A stretch of DNA of 64,000 nt from Odontesthes bonariensis (taxonomy: Eukaryota; Chordata; Actinopteri; Atheriniformes; Atherinopsidae). The first letter of the stretch is position 1. Every line of letters starts with the position of its first letter. A model generated the notes under the pieces. It worked only from the letters and a program-made list of their open reading frames with translations, made no database searches and was not told where the DNA came from. The stretch is taken from NCBI RefSeq assembly GCF_027942865.1, contig NC_134509.1, positions 28,652,197-28,716,196 on the forward strand. Reading direction: 5' to 3'. Position numbers and translations under genes: made by a program. Below, piece by piece: positions 13,101-25,543 of this stretch.

Positions 13101-16100
13101 TTGCTAGTCTGTGGGGTCATTAAGTCTCTCCCTGGCTTGGTTTAATGGGATACAAACTGCAGTTAATGAGACAAATAGTCCTGCCTGCCTGGTTTTTGGC
13201 TGTAGACGCTGCAAAGACTAAACAACTCAATTTGTGATTTTTTTTGGTGCTTTGTGGGTGAGGCGCACTGACTGAATTAAGTGTTTTATATCAGGTTGTT
13301 TAATGGAAGGTGGAGTATGAATACCTGAGCAGTGGTGGTGGTGGGGGTTAATGACAAAATGAGAAAACAGTCAACTTTGTATCAGTTTGTTGCCACTGAG
13401 AACGGAAGAAAACAGTTTGTGATCAAACAGCTGCACCAGCTTTTAATCATATCTGACCTTTTTAAAAATGTGGTTTTGATTTAACATCAGAGGGGAAAGT
13501 TGAGTGTGCTTTATTTTGAGGTTTTATCTCCTCATACTCATATCCCTTCATTGCTCGCGGTGCTCGTTAAAGCTATTGTTGATAACAAACACAATTTTCC
13601 TGTGATAAACTGAGTAAGACAGGGGAGCCTCACTGAGTGTGCTGCACAAGACTGTCTTTGTCTCTCATCTCCAGCGGCCAGTTACAAAGCTGAGCTTCCC
13701 CCTAAATGACTGAAGTCTGACTAAACTAAACATTTTTTTCTCTTTATTCCCCTTTTCTCTCATGAATTTGTGGTTGTATGCAATCCTTTAATGAGCTCCA
13801 TCTTTGACCTGGGTTGTATGTTTCCAGAGATGTCATGTCTTGTAAGTCAAGGAAAGCCTTTAATGTCCACATGATTTAACATTAAAGGGACAGATTCTGA
13901 ATATGTGACTGAGCGCCAGCAAGGTAATAATATCCCTTTAAATGAGCAATTGTAAATGCTCAATACATGCTTAAGATGATGGAGAAAGACTGGGAGCGGC
14001 ACAGTGCTCCAGATACAGAGGACTACTGTATTTCCCATGAGCTGACAGACTTTAACCTCTTGCCCCACTGTCTTCTCTTCAAATGATATTCAAATATGCA
14101 CCTTCAAAAGCACATCTAAACACAAGAGATGATAAAACTGCCGGACAGATTTGTTCAAGTTGCTCCCAGAATTAAAAAACAGTACATGCTACTTTTTTGT
14201 AGACATTACAAAATGCTACGTGACTATTTTGTCTTTTCTATTAAATTTCTCGGTGTGTTTCCAGTTAAAACACATGACTTATGTCTTCATAAGTTCAGAT
14301 CAGGAGGCTGAGAAGAAGGCAAAGAGAAGGAAAAATAAAACAGAGAAGGTTTTTGGCTTGTGACCGTAAGTGACATGCTTGCCACGGCATTGTTAGAGGC
14401 TTTTGCAGACCTGTAATCAAATTTGGGAAGGTTTGGAAACCTATCGTCATGATGTGCTCTCCAAGACAGAATGATGTCCAGTAAAGAAAATATCCTCACA
14501 CACATCATTCTCCACGTTGGACTAGACTATGAGAAATGTTGCTCTAAAAAAAAAAAGACAAATGCTTCCCAAACAGCACTTTCCATTACCCATGAAAAAT
14601 GTTCCTATTACAAAAAATAGTCATGTCCTTAAAGCTGTTTGTTTTGTGATATTGCTGCAGGGTTGTTTCTTTTTCAGGAAACCCTGCTTCAATTAAGTGT
14701 GATGGAACACATGTGCCCCTTATCGGAGGCCAACATCTTCTACTGTTGGCCTTTCAAACGACACCGGCTCCATGGGATAATTGAGTTTTAAAGGGCTGTT
14801 CTCCTGGGTTGCCACTTCTTGTGCCTGTTGGCGTGGATCAGCTGACACCCGCCGTGTCTACGGACTCGTTATAAGTGATCATAAGTGGTTATGTATGTAG
14901 CTGTAGCTGCAGGGATGATAGTGATCTCAGGAACCAACTCGCTTTTATTTTAAGCCCTCTGGCACACAGACAGACACACTGACTGACATGCATTTGTGTG
15001 TGATTGAATGTAATTAAATTATACGGTTCATCTTTGAAGTCTGACATTTTTCTTATTTTTTCTTTCTTTTTGGCAAACTCGTTAAGATGATGATTAGTAC
15101 AAAAAATAAAGAACAAGCTTAGTGGTACTTCCAACTCGAGCCTCAGCTGCTGCTTTGGTAAAAGGGTCTGGTGATCTCCGAGGTTCCATCTTTGTGTCAC
15201 GTCACAATCATAATATTTTGCAGTCTGTATGCGAACAAAAGGCTTCATAATAACAGCTTGTGGCACTCCGAAGCAAAGGGAAAAAGCTTAAAAAGTTTAT
15301 CCTCTGCATGGCAGACGAAAGGGTTTGCTCTGTGACAAAGACAGAAAGAGGAGAATGGAAAACTGATTCCCTGCAATCATCTTCTGTGATCTTTTGCACC
15401 GCTTTAACTTTCACTCCAATCATCCCCAAGCAAAATTCTCCTTTGAACCGATGAACTTTTTATAACTGAGTTTGATTTTGTTTATTTTCTCATATGTTGT
15501 GTATATGAGCATACATTTTCCACTGGCTTTAAAAAGGAGCTTAATCACGGAATTGTAAAGTATGCAAGCCACTCAAAAAAACACACGCTTTAACTTTGTT
15601 CAAAGTAATTTTTAACTAACCATTGAGATCTCCTAAAGCGCTCTCATAATAACTCTGGACTTAGAATAAGGTTTTACACTGGCAGAGCGAGGAGCTGCCG
15701 GAGGCTCAGAATAACTGCGTGAGCCGTCAACAGGAAGAGTGTGCTACATGACTACTGGCCAAAAGCTTTAATTGGCTGTCTTCAGGAATTTCTGCTCTGA
15801 CGAACTAATTGACCCACAACTCCCTGGTGCTTTATCAACACAGGAAAATGCCACTGGGCCGATAACCAGCCAACCTTGTAAAGCAATCTATAACCAATGG
15901 CCAATTTGAAGCACGTGTTATTGGCTATTTTACAACAGGTCCCCACTTCGACTTGACTGAGATGTTTTGGTGTATAAAAGGAACTTCTTCAGGTCTAGAA
16001 ATGGAACAGAAAAAGCAGATGTATGAAGGTTTTGTGTTCAGGGTGTTATTGTATCTTATCTCACACAAGTATGAGAAAGACTTACTACCAAGTAGTTACT

Positions 16101-17269
16101 ATGGCAATATTAAAATGCTGTCGTTGAGGTTTTTTTTTTTCTCGCCTCCACTGGTTCAATACTGAGGAAGATAAATGAGTCATTTTGAATTAATATTAAA
16201 AAATTTTTGTGGGTGAAGTAGCTCATGAAATTAAACTTTGAGTAAAAAAAATAAAGTCCTATGCTGTGTTCAGATCAGAAGTATTTCATAAAGCTTTCAG
16301 CATGTGTTCTACATGATAACTTTTTTAAATAGGTGTTTTCCTGCAGTGTTGCTGGAGGTTATCTTTGATAAAAATGTCCTACGTCAAGCCCTTCTTTGAC
16401 AGCTGACAAATTAGAAGCAGTGACACTTGTTGCTCTCCACAAAACAACCAAAATGGCAGTGAATAAATTAGAGGAGGGAACTGTACAACATTAAAGTTGA
16501 CCTGTATACTTAAATTCATCATGCAGTTCTTTCTCCCTGTCGTGGATCCTGTATTTTTAAGCAAGTCCTCAAACAAGGACCTCATTCAGCCTGAATTTTC
16601 TCATGAACTAAATATTGTCCATAAGCAAAAATCCAAAAAATCAACTACAAGTCCTCTATTCAAAATGACCAAAACGGTCCTTTGTTCATAACCTTAAATA
16701 CGACTGATAGGAGCATCTTCACAACTACCAACCCCACATATGGCAGAAAAAAAGTACAACTCATAAGAGCGTTTACACATCAGAGCAAACCTCATGTTCA
16801 AGTTTTTTCGCTGATCAGCTTAATAAGTTTAGTAAATAACTTGCCAATTGTGAGAAATCAAAACTACTTGTTCAGGTGTAAAAACATGCTTAGGACATAA
16901 ATACATGTTTTTCTACCACACCATTATGGTGTTAATGGACACCATTTTTACACTTTACATGCAGTTGTTCACACGGAAAGTAATGCATTCATGTATAATT
17001 TTCCTAAAAATAATATCTTTATGCTTTAGAATGGATTAGATAGACCTCCAGACCCTTTTCTCATAAAAAAGTGAATGGTATTGTGCATTTGACCTTGCCC
17101 AAACCCCCTTGTCAGCTTGATTACTTTAGCAAACAGCTAATTATCTGTTGTATAAAGATAACAAAGTTTACAACAGACTTAAAAAGCAGATGAAGAGTAT
17201 TCGAAAGTGATGTCCTTAGGAATTAGGAAATAAGGCTTGCAAAGGCTTGACACAGGACCTGAGAGATGT

Positions 17270-17590
17270 ATCCCTCAGTTGATCTATCTACTGTTCAATG
17301 AGGCCTCATCAGAAATAGTCTCCATGGAAGGGTGGCTGTCAAGAAGCCATTCTTAAGGAAGGGGAGAAAAGTTTGAGGTATAACAAATGACACAAGAAGT
17401 GGGTTGAAAATCAGTGGAAACAGGTCTGATGGAGAGATGAATCCTATTGAAGCAGTGCGGGATCATCAACAAAAAGCCTGAAGAACTATTCCTAACACCT
17501 GAAAGCTTGTCTAAGAGGGGTCAAGCTTTGTTGAACAATAGGTGAAGAAAAGGTGGTCATGCCTATATTAAGCGTTTCAAGCTTGTTAGA
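17270..17590 (+). mobile_element. decayed Tc1/mariner fragment
   Basis: The stretch containing GTGGCTGTCAAGAAGCCATT, then an ACACAAGAAGTGGG segment and later AGGTGGTCATGCC, follows in order the internal and C-terminal coding parts of fish Tc1-like transposases. Most of the catalytic middle is missing and no open frame survives, so this is an internally deleted, dead copy. Boundaries are approximate and terminal inverted repeats were not located. Confidence 0.65.
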
Positions 17591-18845
17591 TTTGCACAAA
17601 CTTATATCCCCCTTATATTGTGTATGTATATTTCCATTTCTATTCTCACATTTCATAGAGATCGCTGCACCTACTTCCCATTTTCCTGGCATTATATAAA
17701 GAAAGGAGGGGTGAATCAAGACTTTCTTGCATGTCAATTTGCATATATGATAAACTGAGGTGGAAGATTTTGAACAGCCTTTACGTGGAACACTAGATTT
17801 AAAATCATGCATCAGTGTTACCTTTGCTTCAGAGTATCAATATGACACACAAATTAAAGTACTAGTCTTCACTCACAGACCTGGTATTCATCATGGGACT
17901 GAGCTTCTCCAATTGACTACAAAAATGATGCTATAAAATCTTTGAGTGAGTGTGACAGGTCATGATGAAAACCAGCTGCCAATTAACATAATGACTGAAG
18001 CTATCACATTCAATTAGAGGGAGCCTATGAGCTGTCAATCCAGTTCTCCTCATTCAAAAAAAACATAGCCAGAGAATGATCACTTTAGGAGGCATGTCGC
18101 TGTCTTTTTGATCCTTATCTGACGGGTCCTGCATCATATTTGAACCAGTCAGTCCTGACAGGTCCCACGGATAAAAATGCCATATGGAAGGGGTCACCTC
18201 AACCTCTGGAATCCATCGTCAGCTTTCTGTCTTGCACAGCTGACAAATGGTTTCAAACAGCATTCAGGGAGCTTTAGAGAGGTATTCCCTGATGTGTGTC
18301 TGTGGAAAGAACAAGAGAAAAGGAAAACAGAAACAAAGGGACAGAGAAAGAGAAAAATTAGATGAAGAGAGGGAGATACCAGTGAGATAAATGAAGCAAA
18401 ACTAAACAAAGAAGGAGAACCAGTCTTTCTCAATTGACTCCTTATTTTGGCAAAGGGCCTACTGTAATCCCCTCGAGGAGCGGCTATCAGGCAAGAGTTT
18501 GCACTATGGTCAGTGTCTTTAACCCCAGATGATAACACTTAGCCCAGCCATAAAGTATAGGCTCCTTTTACTGATCCATTAGTGTCCGATGCCTGAGAGT
18601 GGACCTGCTGGTGTCTACTGAAACTTACCAGGAAGCCTTGAAGGAAAACAGCATGGCAGACATGCACTGAGATCAAAGACAACACCCCCTCCTCCTCTTC
18701 CTCCTCTTCCCCTCTGCTCCTCGTTCCTCTCCACATCCAACTTTTTGTCTATCTCTCCTTCCCTCCCTCTGTCCAAATCTTAGAGTGTATCCAGACTTTA
18801 AAGTCAAATCGAGATTAAAACCTTTTTCCTTTCAAAAAAGGCAAC

Positions 18846-18903
<58 letters not shown>

Positions 18904-21900
18904 CTGTTTTTTTTTACTTGGACATTTACTGGGTTGAAAATAAAGATAATAACAAACACTTAAGTTTTATGTATTTGCCTGGTTTGTTTGATTAGTTTCA
19001 GCATCCTATATTACAGACAGTGAATTTGGCGTCCAGAGTGATGATTATCTTGAACCTGTTAATGCTGTAATAGTACTAAGTATGACACCAGAGAAAAAAC
19101 TGTTGTGTTAGTTTGACCAAAACCAGACTTTTAAAATACACGTAAACATGTTAGTTCAGCTGAAATTTTACAAAATGCTTCTGAAAACTAGACTAAAACA
19201 CCCATATTGCACAGGAGATCAACTAGACTCAAACTGACCTTGGCGCTCTGCAAAGGCTCAACATTTTCCATCCAGTACACTGAACAAGAAGAAGCCAGTA
19301 AGAACAAACAATAATCACAAGGGATTAAATGCATCTCTTTTAAAAACATTATAGCATAAATATAAAGTACTACAGTTATTTCCTAATGAAGCTGCTCTTA
19401 TTCATACATTTATCTGTTTCATGTGTCCGACAGCTATTAAGACTATGTGTCAACTCCTGGGCACCTAAAACATTTCCAAAACTGTTGCTCTGCTCTAACA
19501 AAATTCAGATTTTTAACTGTAGCGTCACATGACAAAATCATCATTCAAGTAACTTAACATCTGTGCCAAGAATTTGGCTGTATTTACATGCGGGATGATC
19601 ACCAACAAAAACAGGAATAAGCTGCAGAAGGTCTTGAACATTTTCTGGCACAGCCCACAGCATCATGGCATCAAACATACTTAAGTAAATAAATCATTTC
19701 CCATTCTGTGCATGTATTCTTAAACAAAAGGGTTTGGTGTAATTGTCTCGCAAAGTCGAGGTATAAATGTAGCTTGATTTAACAGTGGATGTAGCAGTAC
19801 TAATTCAGGTCAGGCTACAGGACTGCATAATGGTTGGGTCATTTAACAGCCTGGTCATCTACTATCACCACAACAGGGTGTATCAACCATACATTTTTCA
19901 AGGGTAACAAGTCAGACTAACTTCACCAGTTTAGTTCTTTTTTCTGCCCCAATTTGTCTCCAGGGTTAAACCAATTTTGTTTTTATACCTTACTAAACCT
20001 TTATAACAGTTTATTGACTGAGGGATCAGAGCAAAAAATCCACCCAAGTCAGTTACATGCATGTAGAACCAAAGTTAGATCCAGTGAAGCGTTGCCAATT
20101 AAAGATACAGATATCTGTACAGCAGCAACAACAGACCGTTTTGTGTGTGCAACCATGCGTTAGAAATCAGAGCTCATCCTGGTTTGTTTGGCAGAAAAAG
20201 CTCCTAAGCAGAGATGACAAGGCAGTTAACTGCGACAACCACCAAAGTAGATGGATGGAAATTGTTCAGTATTAAGGGATCATATACAATCAGATCCCTT
20301 TAGTCAAGAACAGAATGAAACTGTGGAGTCAGGCTGGTACAAGGGTTGACTTGGGACCTGTGAGTCCCAACGGCAAAGCCTCTGCAGTGCTCTTTTTGTG
20401 TCTCAAAATGCAAAATTCTGATCCCTTTTCATAAATCCTTATCTCTTGTAACTACACAGAGAACATCATTACGGCATCTGAGAATTCATATGCACACAGA
20501 GTTTAATTTGTACAAACACCAGGCCCCTAGTACTGTATACATCAGGCCATGCAGTTAGTTGTAATTATTTAACCATTCCTCATTGACTGGGCAATGTCAA
20601 GATCTGGTATTTATCTGGTCATTTCTTAATGTATCTAAGGATGCATTTTTTTTTATATAACTGGTCTAAGTTAACACTGCAATCAATGACAGCAACTGTC
20701 CCAGATAAAGCTAGCTGTCAGTTGAGTCTTTTATAATATGTTTACAGTAGGTGTAACATTTGTTAAATGTGGCAGGTTGTAATTAAAGTAACCCTGTTGA
20801 GAACATTTTGAGCCCAGTGAAACTAATGTTACCATCACGACAATACATACAATACATGCCCAGTAATATTGTTGTAATGTTTTAAATACTTGAATGCAGT
20901 TTTTCTAGAGAAGATTAATTGTTTTGTATATGGGAGTATCCTCCATCGACTCTTTTGGGCTTTCACATGCGCGAGTGTACAAATATCCGGCGAGTGACAT
21001 GCTGTTTATAAAGTTGTTTTGTAACGTCCCCATGCCAGTAATGTGAGAACCATGCATATGGTTTTGATGGTAAGGCTTGTGACTTTATTGTCGGATGGTT
21101 TATAAAGTGGTGTGACGTTTCTGCTGTGTGCAAGTTGTTGTTTTACGTGGAAGGGTTAGCGCTTGCCCCTAGCCACCACGTATTAGCCTCGCACGACAGG
21201 CTGCGCGAACAGTGCAATCTCCGCACAGGGAGCGCCGATTTGCACCTGTCTGTGTCCTACTATCAGTATTTGACAACCTCTAGCAATGGGATTGCGCTTC
21301 AAATGCCCCGGAGTTTTCCTTTAACAAAGGAAATGTTTTAAGCTCTTTAAAGTAATCTGAACAGAAATCTGCAGTTTTAGTGTTTGCTGAATAAAGAAGG
21401 ACAAATAAAGCTGTTTTCTTTATTACTTAGGCATTTTAGAGTGGACAGGAAACTCTCATGTGAACTCTCATGTGCACTTAACTTGTAATGGAAACCGCCC
21501 TGAACATTGCCTGCACATCTTTCTGATAATGACCCTCCTCGCTGTCTATTCATCTTTCCTTCTCTTTGTTCCTTCTCAGGAGACTTTTCTCTCTTTTTCC
21601 CCCCTGTAACATCTTCTTCATCCCCTTTTCTCCCTCTCTTGCTCCTCTAAACTTATTCCTCTCCTTCCCTAGGTCCACTCCCGACATTTCCGCTGTGCCG
21701 TCTCTCTCTTTACAGGCCTTTCCTCTCTTTACTACCAACATCCTCTGCCTTCCTCCCCTGGTGTTTTCAATTTAAAGCCCCTATGAAGCAGTTCGGATTG
21801 TAACGCTATCAATTAGTCAGCGACTCCAGCACATTTATTTAATGGGGCCGGGAGTGAGCTTTGGTGATTTACAGGCTGCGAGGGAGATGTAAGGGAGAGA

Positions 21901-24596
21901 TGTGCAGACATGGCTGCGATGGGTTCTTTTGGTCTCTGAGAACAGAGCCTGTGCACTGTGCACCTTGAGGATTGGGTCCTGCGGTTTAAGGTCCCTGTAG
22001 TAATGCGGTGCAGCGGCCGTAAGATGAAAAGTTTTGTGAAGGAAAAGAAGAAATGCAAAGGAAAGAGAAAATGTTTGAGATTTTCTGGACAGCTAAATAC
22101 CTCTTTTCATAAGTATTGGGTTTCGACCACAGCCTTTTTTTAGCAAGAGTCTTGTAAGATGGTATGGAAATACTTTGAGATAAAAAAAAAAAAAAACACC
22201 AAAAAGTTTCAAATGTTGCACACTGATTTTGGATTTCACTTTCAAAGGAAAGAATATGACTTAAATCATAGTTAAATAAAACAAAAGTTAACTGACCGCA
22301 AAGGGATACTTGTGTAGCTAGAGTTCAGTTGCAGAGAAAAATAGAACTTCAAATGGTATTGATAATGTCTGAAAAGAAAAAAGAAGTATTCAGTATTTTG
22401 TTACTCATTTTGCGCAAATACTTAAACAAGCACATATCAAATAAATAAAAGACAACATAGTCGTATGTCCTTATTCATTTGATCTTTTTTTTTTTACTAA
22501 ATTGTAGTCCATTCTATAATGGCATGTGAGACAGTGTACCTTGATTAAATGATACAGGTTGTGCATTTAATAATCTACCTTTTGGGTTTAAATCCCAATA
22601 CTAAGCTTTGTAGGAAAGTATTATGATAATGTGTGTCACCTTCTGAACCATCAACAGATATTCTGGAAAACTGTGAGCAAATCTCTTTTCTTCTAGAGGA
22701 AATTTAATCAAATGAAACTTGTTCATTTGATTATCCAGTAGATCGTAAACAAACAGAAATAAAAAAAAAAGACATGCTTTTATTTGTTGTTCACGAACAG
22801 CTTGTCGCCGCTGCCTGGTTACGGGTAAATTTTGTGTAAGTTACATGGAAGTGTTCACTTCTTATATATTCTCCAAAGGTTTTCAACAGGTTTTATGTGT
22901 TATGGAGTGTTGGTCAGCTTAAAAAGTCTTTCTTTTCCCCTTTTAAACAATCTTATTGTGTTGTTGAATATCTGCTCCAGGTTGTTGTCCTCCTGAAAGG
23001 CTCCAAACCCTCACATAAACAAAACTAATTTTTTTTCCGACAATAGCTGAAACACAAGCATGATCCATCAGAATATTTTGGGAACTTTAGTCCTGCATTT
23101 ATTTGCCTTTCTTTCAGTCAACCCAGTCTCGCTGCAACATGTGAAATAGCAATAAAAAACATATTGTATTCTTTTTGTTTCTATGGATACGATTTAAGGA
23201 CATAACAACATCACAGAGTGTCACTCATACTATGAAACAGTCACAAAACAACAGTTGCATCAGATTCAGCAGCTGAAAAAAAGCTGGGTTCAAGTCCTGT
23301 TCAGTACACTCATGTTTAAAAGTACTTGGAATTGTAGGTTTTACTTTGTATTATCACTTGCCGTTTCTTTGCCATTCTGCACATTACAAATTGCTTGGTT
23401 AAGTTAAGAAAAACATGGTTTTCTTTAAAGCATGCACTGTAATAATGCAACCATCAAAATATAATTTTTATGAAATACTTTGAGTAATTGTGCTTGATTG
23501 GGCTGGATGGCAAGAGAAAAATCAGATTTCATATTCATCAACATGAAAACAGAGTTTTATGTTTTGTCAGTATTTCATATTTTTTTCCATGTGACCTGTT
23601 TTGTAAAAGGCCTCTTACTTGGCTTTCATCCATGAAGCCTTACATGGTGAGCAGTGTTTGGTACGGGCTGACACTACCAGTTGAGACCGCTCCAGGTCAG
23701 TCTGAGGTCATCAGATGTCTTTTGTGATATATTTCCACAAACTACTGTCATTGAGTTTATTCTTTATGGACGTGTTCTGAGAGCATCTTCACAGTTTTAT
23801 GACTGTGAAACATTTTGATACTGTGAAGATGGGGATTTCATTATCTCTGATCACTGCCTTGTAACTTTTTGATTGGAAACTATCAGCATGCTGTAAAACT
23901 GTCATGTTGGTTTATTTATGTCACATGAAATGTGACACTGAACATTAAAACACAGGTGGTAAATATTTTTTTTCTGTTTTGTTTACAAAATTGATTTGAA
24001 CTAATCTATAGGGAACCAATAATTGTGTCGTTAACATTGGTTTGTGTGTTTTATCTTTTGTTGTTTTTGTCATTCAGCTCCTTTTGACACTTCATTGAAA
24101 TATTGATTAATATTAATACTTAAAAATGATAATGACTGTACAAAACTGAAGATATTGTAAATGATTCAGAAATTCAGGGGTAGTAGTAATTCATAATATA
24201 CCTATGAGATATATGTTTTTCTTGCCAATTGTGCATAAAACCTGCAGATATACTTACAGGTTGAGGGTAGGTCTTCTCACATATGAGCATGTACGCACAT
24301 TTCCCAGAGATCATATTTCCTCACAGTCACAGGTGTTCCTCGTTGCTGCATCTACAGTAACAGACGGTAATTATTAAACACCAATGGCTGAGCATCTGCA
24401 CATGTTGCTGGAGATGTGTTAAAAGGGTTGTAAAAAGAGTGTACTTTATTGTACAGTAGGAACAAAGAGAGCACGTGGCCTTGTATCATATGATCAGAGC
24501 TTTCACTGTCATCTATCCTCTTTAAGGTCCACACAAAGGCCTGATTTTGGTTCCGTCCCTCGCACAGGGAGAGATGCTGAGGGCGACGAAAAAGTC
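17591..24596. other. noncoding region without a recognised gene
   Basis: AT-rich DNA. It contains a (TA)n run, a pyrimidine-rich stretch at 21541-21770 and a CpG-richer patch at about 21120-21310. The short open frames, including 21126-21341 (+) inside the CpG patch, match no family I recognise. Confidence 0.6.
18849..18900. repeat. (TA)n microsatellite
   Basis: About 26 TA/AT units without interruption. Confidence 0.97.
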
Positions 24597-25543
24597 CCCA
24601 GATAGCAAACGGACTCCGGAACGGATCCGCCCCGGAGTCCACTGCTATCTGGGGAGCGCGTACAATAGCCGCTTTCGGACAGAGCCGTTCTAAGAACACA
24701 GTTATAAGAACGGTCCACCTCGAATTTCGTTCTGATAACTGTCCTTCCCCAGCGGAACTGTTTCAGTCTGCATTCGCACATGAGTCGGGACCAGGTCGGG
24801 ACTGATTCGGCGCGCAGCCGTCTGCATCAGTGATGTGTTACTTTAGCACCAGATTCAACAACAAAACAAAACAAAACAAAACCCGCGAAAAGTAAGGAGA
24901 GAAAAAAAAACCCACCAAGAAGCTAATATGGAGAGCGGGGAGGCCACCGTGTTCATGGTCTGCATGATGGTGATATTAATCATGGACGATCACATCAGGC
25001 GTCTAATATCGAGGCTGGACGAGCTCACAGAGAGAGTCAGGAGATGAAAGATCGAGCGCAGGCGATAGTTTTTCATTTCATGAAGGAAGAAAGGAGAGCA
25101 GAGCGCCGCAGACAAAGGAGACAACGTGTAAGTTTAACTTATTAAACACGCGCCGGTTGGGTTTGTGTTGTATGAGTAAACATTTCAGCTGTGACAGCAT
25201 GACAAGGGGCGTAGCTACCAACCACCAAACACCTCCGTCAGATGTGTTCTATAGAACCCAGAAAAGACCCGACCTCGGAGAAGGAGCTGAAATGGTTATA
25301 GGAACTGAGGGAGATGGCCCCGAGTTCCTGTATGTCCGAATGCGGGAGAAAACGGCCCCGCGGATTAAAAGGTTATAAGAACTGCCAAAGGTTCCTACAG
25401 TCCGAATGCGGCTAATGTGCGATCCGCCTAGAGTCCGCAACAGGTCCTATAACACTTTGGGGAGGCGGGGCGAGCGGTTGATCAGGACGGCGGACCTGCC
25501 CGGCTTGAGGGCGGATCCGCCCCGGAGTCTACTGCTATCTGGG
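24597..25543. mobile_element. non-autonomous TIR DNA transposon, possibly PIF/Harbinger-derived
   Basis: The ends are imperfect inverted repeats of about 34 bases: CCCAGATAGCA at the left and TGCTATCTGGG at the right, each followed inward by GGACTCCGG-like and CGGATCCGCC blocks. The left end is extended into a near-perfect hairpin (24596-24655). Subterminal repeats GTCCGAATGCGG occur twice near the right end. An interior reading frame from the ATG at 24929 encodes a hydrophobic then Arg/Glu-rich 38-residue peptide. It is broken by a stop at about 25046, while a shifted frame continues Arg-rich to a splice-donor-like GTAAGT near 25128. That layout recalls the first exon of fish Harbinger transposases, but no DDE domain is present and no clear 3-bp TSD is seen, so the superfamily is uncertain. 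CpG content is higher than in the flanks. Confidence 0.65.

Larger units (their letters stand above)
3721..17269. other. noncoding region, possible regulatory desert
   Basis: About 13.5 kb with only short random open frames on both strands; none has a recognisable domain or a convincing exon. It holds the small repeats listed separately, a purine-rich stretch at about 9660-9712, and unique blocks such as 10660-10880 and 15640-15960 with the mixed composition often seen in conserved noncoding elements. Flanking a developmental homeobox gene, regulatory function is plausible but is inference. Confidence 0.6.

Noticed and set aside
21126..21341. 71-codon open frame in a CpG-richer patch
   Set aside because: No recognisable domain, no flanking splice sites of note, non-ATG start; treated as noncoding.
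22580..22600. Box-B-like GGGTTTAAATCCC (also GGGTTCAAGTCC near 23288 and GGGTTCAAATG near 7364)
   Set aside because: No box A at the right distance and no cloverleaf; not enough to call a tRNA or SINE.
22860..23720. Possible additional Tc1-like fragments (CCAGGTTGTTGTCCTCCTGA; TTGGCTTTCATCCATGAAGC)
   Set aside because: Short isolated resemblances to Tc1 antisense sequence without colinear support across the region.
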